From Candidatus Solincola quzhuomuensis (GTDB lineage: Bacteria; Actinomycetota; Geothermincolia; Geothermincolales; RBG-13-55-18), in NCBI GenBank assembly GCA_015711855.1, contig JACVJF010000014.1, forward strand, positions 1 to 40,834: a stretch of DNA of 40,834 nucleotides, written 5' to 3'. Shown here in pieces: positions 11,281 through 17,948 of this stretch (positions within the stretch are counted from its first letter, which is position 1; every line of letters starts with the position of its first letter). The notes beneath the pieces are model-generated. The model saw only the letters and a program-made list of their open reading frames with translations. It was not told the DNA's origin and did no database searches. The translations under genes were made by a program, and so were the position numbers.

Positions 11281-12795
11281 TCAGGGAAAGATTGCCTTGG
11301 CCACCTTGCTCACCAGGGAGTAGGGAAAACCGGGCACGTTGCTCCAGATCCCCACGATGATCACCAGGGCGGCCAGGACGACCACCGGGATGACCAGCTT
11401 GTGGTCGGCTTCCTTCCCGAAGACCAGCTTGGGATGATGCCGCTCACCGTGTTCGTCCAACTCGTCGCCCTCCCACCGGAAGAAGGCGGTGTAGACGATG
11501 GGGAGGAAGTAGGCCGCGTTCAGCAGGGCACTGACCAGAAGTATGACGATGTAGACGGGCAGCCCAGCCTCCAAGGAGCCGCTTCCCAGGAGCCACTTGG
11601 TGATGAAGCCCACCGAGGGGGGCGTGCCCATCATGGCCAGAGCGCACACGGAAAAACATATCATGGTTATGGGGAGCTGGTAACCGACGCCCGCCATCTC
11701 GCTTATGTTCTTCTTGCCCGTCTTCACCAGGATCACCCCGGCGCAGAGGAATAGGCAGCCCTTCATGAGGGCATGGTGGGTGAGGTGCATCACGCCTCCC
11801 AGGGCGCCGTCATGGGCCAGCATGGCCAGACCCAGGATTATGTAGGAGACCTGTCCGATGCTGGAATAGGCCAGCCGCCTCTTCAGGTTGTCCTGGGTAA
11901 GGGCGAAGACGGAGGCCACCACTATGGTGATACAGGCGGCGATGGCCATGACCACGTTGACCTTCAACTCCCGCATCAGATCCACGCCGAACACGTTGAA
12001 ACAGACTCGGATTATGCCGAAGGCCCCCGCCTTGAGGATCACGCCGGAGAGCAGGGCGCTGGCCGGGGAGGGAGCCGCCGGGTGGGCGTCCGGCACCCAT
12101 CCGTGCAAGGGCATGATGGCCGCCTTAACCCCGAACCCCGCCAGGTAGGTGAAGAAGACGGTCATCAAAGCGGCACGGCTGGCCGTCTCCAGGCTCAAAA
12201 CCCCGTATTTCCCGAACCCCAGTTGCCCGTCTCCCCAGAAGTAATGGGCCACTATGGCGAAGAAGAGCACCGTGCCCGCGGCGATGGCATACACCAGATA
12301 CTTGTACCCCGCTCGACGAGCCACGGTGGTCTCCTCGTGGATGATCAAGGGATAGGAACCGAAGGTCATCATCTCGTAGAAGATGAAGTAGGTGAACATG
12401 TTGGCCGAAAAGGCACAGCCCAGGATAAAGGACTCGCACAAAGCCATGAAGGCGAAGAATCGATTGTGTTTGTGATCGATATAGCTTATGGAATAGATCG
12501 TGGCCAACATCCAGAGGAAAGACAGGATGAGGGCGAAGTAATATCCCAGGGTGTCCACGTACAGCCTTATTTCCAGGTTCTCCACCACGCTGGCCAGGTT
12601 AATGGTATACCTGTTTCCGTCCAAAACGGACGGCAGCATGGAAAGAACCACCCCGAAGGTGGCCAGAGAGCCCAGCGAGCATAGCCAGAGGCGCAATCTC
12701 TGTGCCCGCTTGGGAAAGACGAGTATGGCCACCAGCGTGGTCCAGGGCAAGAGGATGGCTATCAGCGGAACTACCGAGAATTTGCTTTCCGGCAT
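11281..12795 (-). CDS. Second MrpD/NuoM-like antiporter subunit
   Basis: 504 residues, 14-TM type. Key family features are IFYEMMTFGSYPLI (TM5 Glu), GFGVKAAIMPLHGWVPDAHPAAPSPASALLSG (TM7 Lys) and DNLKRRLAYSSIGQVSYI, followed by HLTHHALMKGCLFLCAG. It belongs to the same superfamily as its neighbours on both sides and shares a 35-nt identical stretch with the NuoL-like gene, so the two are close paralogs in that region. It lacks the C-terminal lateral-helix extension. The start is ATG at 12795. A 142-nt gap upstream, containing a small hairpin, separates it from the MrpD gene. Confidence 0.9.
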   Translation of the reverse strand: MPESKFSVVPLIAILLPWTTLVAILVFPKRAQRLRLWLCSLGSLATFGVVLSMLPSVLDGNRYTINLASVVENLEIRLYVDTLGYYFALILSFLWMLATIYSISYIDHKHNRFFAFMALCESFILGCAFSANMFTYFIFYEMMTFGSYPLIIHEETTVARRAGYKYLVYAIAAGTVLFFAIVAHYFWGDGQLGFGKYGVLSLETASRAALMTVFFTYLAGFGVKAAIMPLHGWVPDAHPAAPSPASALLSGVILKAGAFGIIRVCFNVFGVDLMRELKVNVVMAIAACITIVVASVFALTQDNLKRRLAYSSIGQVSYIILGLAMLAHDGALGGVMHLTHHALMKGCLFLCAGVILVKTGKKNISEMAGVGYQLPITMICFSVCALAMMGTPPSVGFITKWLLGSGSLEAGLPVYIVILLVSALLNAAYFLPIVYTAFFRWEGDELDEHGERHHPKLVFGKEADHKLVIPVVVLAALVIIVGIWSNVPGFPYSLVSKVAKAIFP

Positions 12796-12899
12796 CGACT
12801 ACCCCCTTTGTCCGCTCGCGGGGGGCTCGCCTCGTCTCCGAGAAGACCGGCCCCCGAAGTCTCCATCCGGATCGTATCTTCGTTCCTTTCGGTCATTTA

Positions 12900-12914
12900 T
12901 GGTATTTTCTACCA
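12900..12914 (-). other. Small hairpin between two antiporter genes
   Basis: On the minus strand TGGTA-GAAAA-TACCA forms a 5-bp stem with a 5-nt loop inside the 142-nt spacer between the MrpD-like genes. It is set in the only AT-rich patch of that spacer. No T-tract follows, so it is not an intrinsic terminator. It could be a minor processing or regulatory element, or chance. Confidence 0.25.
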
Positions 12915-12937
12915 AATTCTCCACCCTCCTCGTCCGC

Positions 12938-14422
12938 TCATAGAAGAAACGCCGCCGCCTTCAAAAGGGACGGTATCACCAAATAGGAGAATATCCCGAA
13001 GAACAGGGTCCCCAGGGATAGCATCCATACCGGCGTCAGCATGCTCGGGGGAGCGTCGTTCCAGCTATCTTCCCATGCTCCTTCCCTTCCCGCCTGGAAG
13101 AACATGTAATATATAACCCGGAAGCAATACACTGCGGCCAGGATGCTCCCGATAAGAAGGACGCAGGCATAAAGCCATTTCTCACCTCTCACGTTTCCCA
13201 GGATGAGGTACCATTTGCTGATGAACCCCGCCGTGGGGGGGATGCCTATGACGGAGATGGAAGCCAGGGCGAAGGCGAAACAGGTCCAGGGCATTTGGCG
13301 CCAGGCGCCCTTTAGTTCCTCTATCCGGCGGTATCCTTTCACGTAGATGAAATTTCCCGCGCAGAGGAAGAGGCAGGCCTTGGCCAGTCCGTGATCCAGC
13401 ATATGGTACACGGCGCCGGTAAGGCCCTCGGCGGTAAAGGCGGTCAGGCCGAGGAAGATGTATCCGATATGGCTGATGGTGGAATAGGCGATCATCATCT
13501 TGAGGTCCTTCTGGAGTATGGCCATTATCCCTCCGTAGAGGACCGCCGCGGCGGCAGCCACTCCCACTGCGTCCGCCGTGCCCCCTATGAGATCGGCGGC
13601 CCCTCGGGGGAAGACGGAGAAGGTTATGCGCAAGAGGGCGAAGGCGCTCACCTCCACCAGAAGGCCGGAAAGGAGGGCGCTTATGGGCGAGGGGGCGATG
13701 GAATGGGCGTCGGGCAGCCACATGTGCAAAGGGAAGAGGGCCGCCTTCACCCCGAACCCGATCACGAAGAGTATGTAGGAGACCGTAAGCACCTCCGTGT
13801 AGCCCGATTCGGCGATGCGCTGCGCGAGGTCGGCCATGTTCAGGCTACCGGTCGCGGAGTAGAGAAAGCCTATGGCTAAAAGCACCATTATGGAGGAAGG
13901 GGCCCCCATGAGCACGTACTTGAAGGCAGCTCGTACCGCGTTGCGGTTCCCGGTGATGGCCACCAGGGCATAGGAGGACAAGGCCAGTATCTCCATGAAG
14001 ACGAAGAGGTTGAATATGTCCCCCGTGGCGGCGAACCCCAACATGGCCCCGGACATGAGCAGGAACAGTACGAAATAGGCGGTCCTTCGGCCCCGGCTGA
14101 CCTCCTTGGAGATGTAGTGACGGGAGAAGACCAGGGCCAAAAGGGTTATCCCACATATCGCCAACATGAGGAAAAGCCCCACGTAATCCACGCGTATCTC
14201 GATCCCGTGAGGCGGCTCCCATCCTCCCAGGTGATAGCTGAGATACCCGTCGGAAGGTATCCTCCCCAGGAGCAGAAACCCCAATACGGTGGAGAAACCC
14301 AGAGGCAGAAGGGCGACGTGGGGGACCCAGCTCTCGCGGAGGTAGCCCAGGAAAGGCAGCAGGACCGCCCCCAGCAAGGGAACGGTGATCATGAGTATGG
14401 GGAAATGCCTCCAGGCTCCCAC
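12938..14422 (-). CDS. mrpD: MrpD/MbhH-like antiporter subunit
   Basis: 494 residues of the proton-conducting membrane family. Seen: FVFMEILALSSYALVAI (TM5 Glu), FKYVLMG, GFGVKAALFPLHMWLPDAHSIAPSPISALLSGLLVE (TM7 Lys) and KDLKMMIAYSTISHIGYIFLG, then YHMLDHGLAKACLFLCAGN. The SIAPSP and LLVEVSAFALLR variants are typical of MrpD/MbhH rather than NuoL. The start is GTG at 14422, sharing one base with the mrpC stop (TAGTG), with AGGAGAGGGG upstream. Gene order with MrpE-F-G, MbhD, MbhE-MrpB and MrpC reproduces the Mbh A-H order. Confidence 0.93.
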   Translation of the reverse strand: MGAWRHFPILMITVPLLGAVLLPFLGYLRESWVPHVALLPLGFSTVLGFLLLGRIPSDGYLSYHLGGWEPPHGIEIRVDYVGLFLMLAICGITLLALVFSRHYISKEVSRGRRTAYFVLFLLMSGAMLGFAATGDIFNLFVFMEILALSSYALVAITGNRNAVRAAFKYVLMGAPSSIMVLLAIGFLYSATGSLNMADLAQRIAESGYTEVLTVSYILFVIGFGVKAALFPLHMWLPDAHSIAPSPISALLSGLLVEVSAFALLRITFSVFPRGAADLIGGTADAVGVAAAAAVLYGGIMAILQKDLKMMIAYSTISHIGYIFLGLTAFTAEGLTGAVYHMLDHGLAKACLFLCAGNFIYVKGYRRIEELKGAWRQMPWTCFAFALASISVIGIPPTAGFISKWYLILGNVRGEKWLYACVLLIGSILAAVYCFRVIYYMFFQAGREGAWEDSWNDAPPSMLTPVWMLSLGTLFFGIFSYLVIPSLLKAAAFLL

Positions 14423-14808
14423 TATCCCCTCTCCTCCCGCTCCGCTGTTTCCGATTGTTCTTCCTCGCGCATGAGGCGATCAACGTCCAATGTTCCGTAC
14501 TGACGGTACAGGAGGATGACCAGGGAAAGGGCCAGCGCGGTGACGCTAACCGCCACCACTATCCCGGTAAGGATGAGTGCCTGGGGCAGTGGGTTGACCA
14601 TGCGGGAGGGATCGGCTTTACCCACCCGGATGGGGGCCATCCCTCCGTCCAGATACCCCAGCGATATGAAGAAGAAGAAGACCGAGGTCTCCATGATGTT
14701 CAGACCGATGAGCTTCTTGACGATGTTGCGGCGCACGATGACCGTGTAAAGCCCTATACAGAACAGGACCATCGCCGCTACGTAATGATAGTTATGAAGC
14801 AGTCGCAA
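14422..14808 (-). CDS. mrpC: MrpC/MbhG (NuoK-like) subunit
   Basis: 128 residues with three hydrophobic helices (about 11-25, 34-52 and 75-102) and the NuoK/MrpC signature NIVKKLIGLNIMETSVFFFFISLGY followed by NPLPQALILTGIVVAVSVTALALSL. The acidic C-terminal tail is longer than in minimal MrpC proteins. The likely start is TTG at 14808, preceded by GGGAGGAGGAGA and overlapping the mrpB stop by 17 nt. MrpC is a required non-antiporter membrane subunit of Mrp and Mbh complexes, positioned between MrpA- and MrpD-type subunits. Confidence 0.93.
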   Translation of the reverse strand: MRLLHNYHYVAAMVLFCIGLYTVIVRRNIVKKLIGLNIMETSVFFFFISLGYLDGGMAPIRVGKADPSRMVNPLPQALILTGIVVAVSVTALALSLVILLYRQYGTLDVDRLMREEEQSETAEREERG

Positions 14809-15538
14809 TCTCCTCCTCCCGTATCATGGCGAAGAGGATGGAGGTGAGGACCATGGCCCCTCCCAGGCCGATGCCCACCTCCACCAGGATGGTCAGCCAC
14901 ACCACCAGAGACGGTTGAAGGCCCGGCGCCACCTTCGGCCAGGCATAGGTCAGGAACTCCCCCCCGCCCAGAAGACCCAGGGCTCCTACCAGGAAAAACC
15001 CCATCACTGCCGCCCCCTCCAGGGCCGCTCTGATCCTCTGAGGCACGCGACGAGAGGATTCGGCGAGTCCGAAAATGGTGGTGAAGACGATCATGCTTCC
15101 TCCGATTATCGCCCCTCCCTGGAAACCGCCTCCAGGAGAGGACTCCCCGTGGAAGATGGTGTAAAGGGAAAAGAGCAGGATGAAGGGTACCATAAAGCGC
15201 ACCATAGTCCTCACGATGGTGGAGGAAACCACCTCCGAGCGGTCCACGAAGCCCTCTATGGCTCCCCTCCTCTCCCTCCCCAGCACGGCCAGCACCGCGG
15301 CCAGGGCGCAGAATATGACCGTCACCTCCCCCATGGTGTCGTATCCCCGGTAGTTGAGGATGATTCCGGTGATCACGTTTTCAGTGTGCGTCTCCTCCTC
15401 CGCGTTTTCCAGGTAACGGGGGATGACGTGGGTGGCGGTGGGGTTAGCCGGATCCCCCATGGGGGGCATATTGGCCACCACGTAAAGGAGTAGCGCCGCC
15501 AGTGCGGCTATGAAGAGCAGGGAGACGGTCCTCTTCAT
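14792..15538 (-). CDS. mrpB: MbhE-MrpB fusion subunit
   Basis: 248 residues from the ATG at 15538, which overlaps the upstream stop by 4 nt (ATGA) and follows AGGAGGGAGGAGG. A further 38 upstream residues to 15652 are a shadow of the neighbour. The N-terminal ~90 residues carry the MbhE hallmark NYRGYDTMGEVTVIF, a region that in Mrp complexes is the end of MrpA. From about residue 110 comes the MrpB/MbhF domain (TMVRFMVPFILLFSLYTIFHGESSPGGGFQGG). The two are separate genes in Mbh, so this is a fusion or an MrpA tail joined to MrpB. Four-helix MrpB modules help form the Na+ path in current models. Confidence 0.9.
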   Translation of the reverse strand: MKRTVSLLFIAALAALLLYVVANMPPMGDPANPTATHVIPRYLENAEEETHTENVITGIILNYRGYDTMGEVTVIFCALAAVLAVLGRERRGAIEGFVDRSEVVSSTIVRTMVRFMVPFILLFSLYTIFHGESSPGGGFQGGAIIGGSMIVFTTIFGLAESSRRVPQRIRAALEGAAVMGFFLVGALGLLGGGEFLTYAWPKVAPGLQPSLVVWLTILVEVGIGLGGAMVLTSILFAMIREEEIATAS

Positions 15539-15780
15539 TCCTCCTCCCTCCTCCTGGTCTTGAAGATGGTCACCACGAAGAGCACCGTGGTCACGCCCGC
15601 TCCCACCGCCGCCTCGGTGAGTGCCAGGTCGGGAGCCTGCAGGCGCTGCCACATGAGGGCCATGATCAAGCTGTACACGGAGAAGATGATCACCGCCGCC
15701 AGCAGATCCCTGGCGGTTACCGCCAGGATGGCGGTGGTCAACAAAAGGACGATCAGGGCCAGGTTAAGCGCCGTCCCCAC
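15535..15780 (-). CDS. MbhD-like (MrpA C-terminal, DUF4040) subunit
   Basis: 81 residues from a GTG at 15780; the alternative start at 15888 would overlap mrpG by about 125 nt and adds non-conserved residues. The signature is MALMWQRLQAPDLALTEAAVGAGVTTVLFVVTI, matching MbhD and the corresponding segment of MrpA. Three helices are predicted by eye. It overlaps mrpG by 17 nt at its start and mrpB by 4 nt at its stop. Having MbhD as a separate gene, as in membrane-bound hydrogenases, rather than fused into a large MrpA, places this operon in the split-MrpA architecture. Confidence 0.88.
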   Translation of the reverse strand: MGTALNLALIVLLLTTAILAVTARDLLAAVIIFSVYSLIMALMWQRLQAPDLALTEAAVGAGVTTVLFVVTIFKTRRREEE

Positions 15781-16114
15781 TTTTCGCCCCCTCGTCTTGC
15801 CTCCTCCAGTAAGGTATGTCCCTGCGCAACGCCGAACGGCCGATGGCATGACCGCAGGTGGCGCTGGAAAGAAGTAGAAAGCAGGCAATGAAGATCAGCT
15901 TTAGGAGATCCCAAGACCATCCGCTGTACACGGCCATCCCCACGATCACCGAGCAGGCTCCCAGGGTGTCGCATTTGGTGGAGGGATGGAGGCGGGAAAA
16001 TATGTCCGGCATGCGTAAAAGTCCCGTGGTCCCCAATATGAAGAAGAAGGTCCCTATGCAGCAGAAGATCCCGGCGACTATCTCTTTGGCCGTCAACTCT
16101 CCGCCTCCTTCCAT
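15764..16114 (-). CDS. mrpG: MrpG/MbhC subunit
   Basis: 116 residues with three TM helices and the family signature FFFILGTTGLLRMPDIFSRLHPSTKCDTLGA. The ATG at 16114 lacks a good ribosome site. A TTG at 16096 overlaps the mrpF stop by 4 nt (TTGA) and has GGAGGCGGAGAG upstream, so the true product may begin there, 6 residues shorter. MrpG is a small structural subunit next to MrpE and MrpF at the antiporter periphery. Its C-terminal tail is hydrophilic and longer than usual. Confidence 0.9.
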   Translation of the reverse strand: MEGGGELTAKEIVAGIFCCIGTFFFILGTTGLLRMPDIFSRLHPSTKCDTLGACSVIVGMAVYSGWSWDLLKLIFIACFLLLSSATCGHAIGRSALRRDIPYWRRQDEGAKSGDGA

Positions 16115-16368
16115 CCCTCGGCCTCCAGATACCGGGACACGGCCACGGTGACCACGAAGAGCAGCAGGGCATAGACGATGGCCACGTCCAGGAAATAGTT
16201 CTCGGCCAGGATAAAGGTGACCAGGATAACCACCACCAAAGTCTTGGTGCCCACGATGTTAACGCCCAGCAATCTGTCCTGGGTGGTGGGGCCTACCGCC
16301 GCGCGGTAAAGGCAAATCACGGCGTTGAGGCTGATGACCAGGGCCACGGCGGTGAGGAATTCATCCAC
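16093..16368 (-). CDS. mrpF: MrpF/MbhB subunit
   Basis: 91 residues, three TM helices, with the family pattern YRAAVGPTTQDRLLGVNIVGTKTLVVVILV and then NYFLDVAIVYALLLFVVTVAVSRYLE. The start is GTG at 16368, preceded by AGGTGAGAAAAG and overlapping the mrpE stop by 8 nt. MrpF is part of the MrpE-F-G group of small subunits conserved in Mrp antiporters and Mbh. Confidence 0.93.
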   Translation of the reverse strand: MDEFLTAVALVISLNAVICLYRAAVGPTTQDRLLGVNIVGTKTLVVVILVTFILAENYFLDVAIVYALLLFVVTVAVSRYLEAEGWKEAES

Positions 16369-16915
16369 CTTTTCTCACCTCCCCGTCCCTTCTGACCCCG
16401 AACAGCCAGGCCACCAGTCGCTCCAGCCCGGCCAGCCCTTCCTCGTGATAAGGGCACAGACAGTGGACGTTGAGGAGGTCTCCTCGGAGCTCTACGGTGA
16501 CCGTGCCCGGGGTAAGGGTGATGGAGTCGGAGAATACGGTGCGGGGCAGGTCGCCGGGCAGGTAAGTCCGGTATTCCACGATGCGGGGGTCGATGGGAAG
16601 CCCGGGGTTCAGGATGATGCGAGCCACGTCGAGGTTGGCCTTGACGATTTCCCAGATGAGCCTGAGCATGAACAGGGGTAGGCGCAGGAGCACCGCGGGC
16701 GTTATGTGCGGGTCCAGGGCCCGACCCAACAGGGAAACGGTCAGAGCGGCCACCGCTGCGGAGCATATCGCCCCCAACAACATCTCGTGCAGGGCCAAAG
16801 AGGCAGTGAGGATGATCCAGAAGAGGATCATGATGACGAAAAGTAGACCACGTCTACGGAACGCCTTTGCCGTTCCCAATATCCTCTCCCCTAGGACCGC
16901 AGACAACCAGTTCAA
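16361..16915 (-). CDS. mrpE: MrpE/MbhA subunit
   Basis: 184 residues. Two TM segments near the N-terminus (about 24-45 and 46-65) are followed by a cytoplasmic domain with the MrpE pattern LRLPLFMLRLIWEIVKANLDVARIIL, DPRIVEYRT and DSITLTPGTVTVEL, then NVHCL. No ATG is available in frame at the N-terminus. The frame opens at a TTG (16915) without a clear ribosome site, and a second TTG at 16879 has GGGGAGAGG six nt upstream and may be the real start (172 residues). It is the first gene of the antiporter operon, 148 nt downstream of dedA. Confidence 0.9.
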   Translation of the reverse strand: MNWLSAVLGERILGTAKAFRRRGLLFVIMILFWIILTASLALHEMLLGAICSAAVAALTVSLLGRALDPHITPAVLLRLPLFMLRLIWEIVKANLDVARIILNPGLPIDPRIVEYRTYLPGDLPRTVFSDSITLTPGTVTVELRGDLLNVHCLCPYHEEGLAGLERLVAWLFGVRRDGEVRKGG

Positions 16916-16920
16916 CCCAT

Positions 16921-16970
16921 CGGAGACGATTTAAATTGGAGAAATTTTAGCATAACCCCCGACGAGCGGA
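16921..16970 (-). promoter_or_regulatory. Possible promoter of the antiporter operon
   Basis: Immediately upstream of mrpE an AT-rich island stands out in this GC-rich window. On the minus strand it reads TTATGCTAAAATTTC, with TAAAAT as the best -10. The best -35 17 nt upstream, TTTCCG, is poor. Support is mostly base composition and position at the head of a long operon. Confidence 0.35.
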
Positions 16971-17063
16971 AAAGAGGACGGGCCGGCTTTCTCATATCAT
17001 GAGCTGCATCCACGGGTCCTTCCCATCGGCCTTGTAGGCGGAACGGCGGCTTTGGTCGACGTC

Positions 17064-17702
17064 TCAAGACTCTCCGGTCGTCTCGCCCTTCTTCCTCCTG
17101 CCGAGCAGCGCATAAAGTGTCAACGCCACCGCCAGCACGACCAGAAGACCCCAGCCCAGGGCGTCGATCACTCGGTCGATGGTCCTCCAGTTGGCCCCGA
17201 AGAAGTAGCCCAAAGAAACGAAGAGCGTCGTCCATATGGAGATCCCTCCCAGATCGTAACCCAGGTATTTCCGAAGCGGCATGGCATGGAGGCCAGCGGT
17301 GAGGGGGATGAAGGCGTCCACCCCGGAGAGCATCCTCCCCACCAGGACGGTGGCCGCCCCGAAGCGACGGAAATAACGCTGTCCCCTTTCCATGTTCTTG
17401 CGGATACGGGGACGTTGGCCATACCTCTCCACGATCTCCGTTCCCACGCGGATACCGATGAGGAAGCCCAGTAGGTCCCCCAAAAGAGCGGCTACCGCGG
17501 CCGTAGCCGCCACCATGAACACGTTCAGTTCACCGTGGGCGGCATAGAAGCTGGCCAGAAGGACCACCGTGGTCCCGGGGGCCACCCAGCCGGTGAGGAA
17601 AAAACTCTCCAGGAAAACTCCGCCGAAAACGAGGGCATATCCCCAGTAGGAGAAGAGGGGCATGAAGAAATCCAGAAGCCTGTCTATGAAGGATCCCTGC
17701 AT
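17064..17702 (-). CDS. DedA-family membrane protein
   Basis: 212 residues of the DedA/SNARE-associated family. Seen: GVFLESFFLTGWVAPGTTVVLLASF near the N-terminus, GDLLGFLIGIRVG, RYFRRFGAATVLVGRMLSGVDAFIPLTAGLHAMPLRKYL (with family Phe-Gly, Gly-Arg and Pro-x-x-Ala-Gly features), and a C-terminal TM followed by a basic tail. Several DedA proteins transport lipids such as undecaprenyl phosphate across the inner membrane and affect membrane-potential homeostasis; which applies here cannot be told. The ATG at 17702 has AAGGAAAGGTG upstream and a consensus -10 box lies 30 nt before it. Confidence 0.92.
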   Translation of the reverse strand: MQGSFIDRLLDFFMPLFSYWGYALVFGGVFLESFFLTGWVAPGTTVVLLASFYAAHGELNVFMVAATAAVAALLGDLLGFLIGIRVGTEIVERYGQRPRIRKNMERGQRYFRRFGAATVLVGRMLSGVDAFIPLTAGLHAMPLRKYLGYDLGGISIWTTLFVSLGYFFGANWRTIDRVIDALGWGLLVVLAVALTLYALLGRRKKGETTGES

Positions 17703-17731
17703 GAAAACACCTTTCCTTATCGCTTAACAGC

Positions 17732-17737
17732 ATTATA
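17732..17737 (-). promoter_or_regulatory. Consensus -10 box (TATAAT) upstream of dedA
   Basis: A perfect TATAAT on the minus strand lies 30 nt before the dedA ATG in an AT-rich pocket. No hexamer close to TTGACA sits 16-18 nt upstream. The surrounding AGCACTTATAATGCT is nearly palindromic, which could mark an operator, but the symmetry is imperfect. Confidence 0.5.
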
Positions 17738-17888
17738 AGTGCTTATTCCCCCGCATGCCGCGGCGATCCCTTCAGGAAGGGAGCCGCCTCACCCACCAAG
17801 GGCGAGGAAGATCTTCCGGATCGGACCTGCTTGGACGAGTCCCCGCGCTGGGCGCAGGGCGCTACCGGCACCCGCGCGAGGGGAAGGC

Positions 17889-17918
17889 GGAAAAGAAAAG
17901 ACCGGGTTGACCCCGGTC
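17889..17918 (-). terminator. Intrinsic terminator after the acyl-CoA-ligase-like gene
   Basis: On the minus strand GACCGGG-GTCAA-CCCGGTC forms a perfect 7-bp GC-rich stem with a 5-nt loop (17900-17918), followed directly by TTTTCTTTTCC. It lies 30 nt after the stop codon of the ligase-like gene. It is the clearest rho-independent terminator in the window and separates that gene from dedA. Confidence 0.85.
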
Positions 17919-17948
17919 CGAAACGCTGGGCCTGACCGGCCGTCGGCC

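Noticed and set aside
8295-16915. Membrane-bound hydrogenase (Mbh) or complex I operon
   Set aside because: No NiFe large or small subunit, no NuoB/C/D/H/I-like gene and no ferredoxin-type subunit occurs; only the membrane antiporter half is present.
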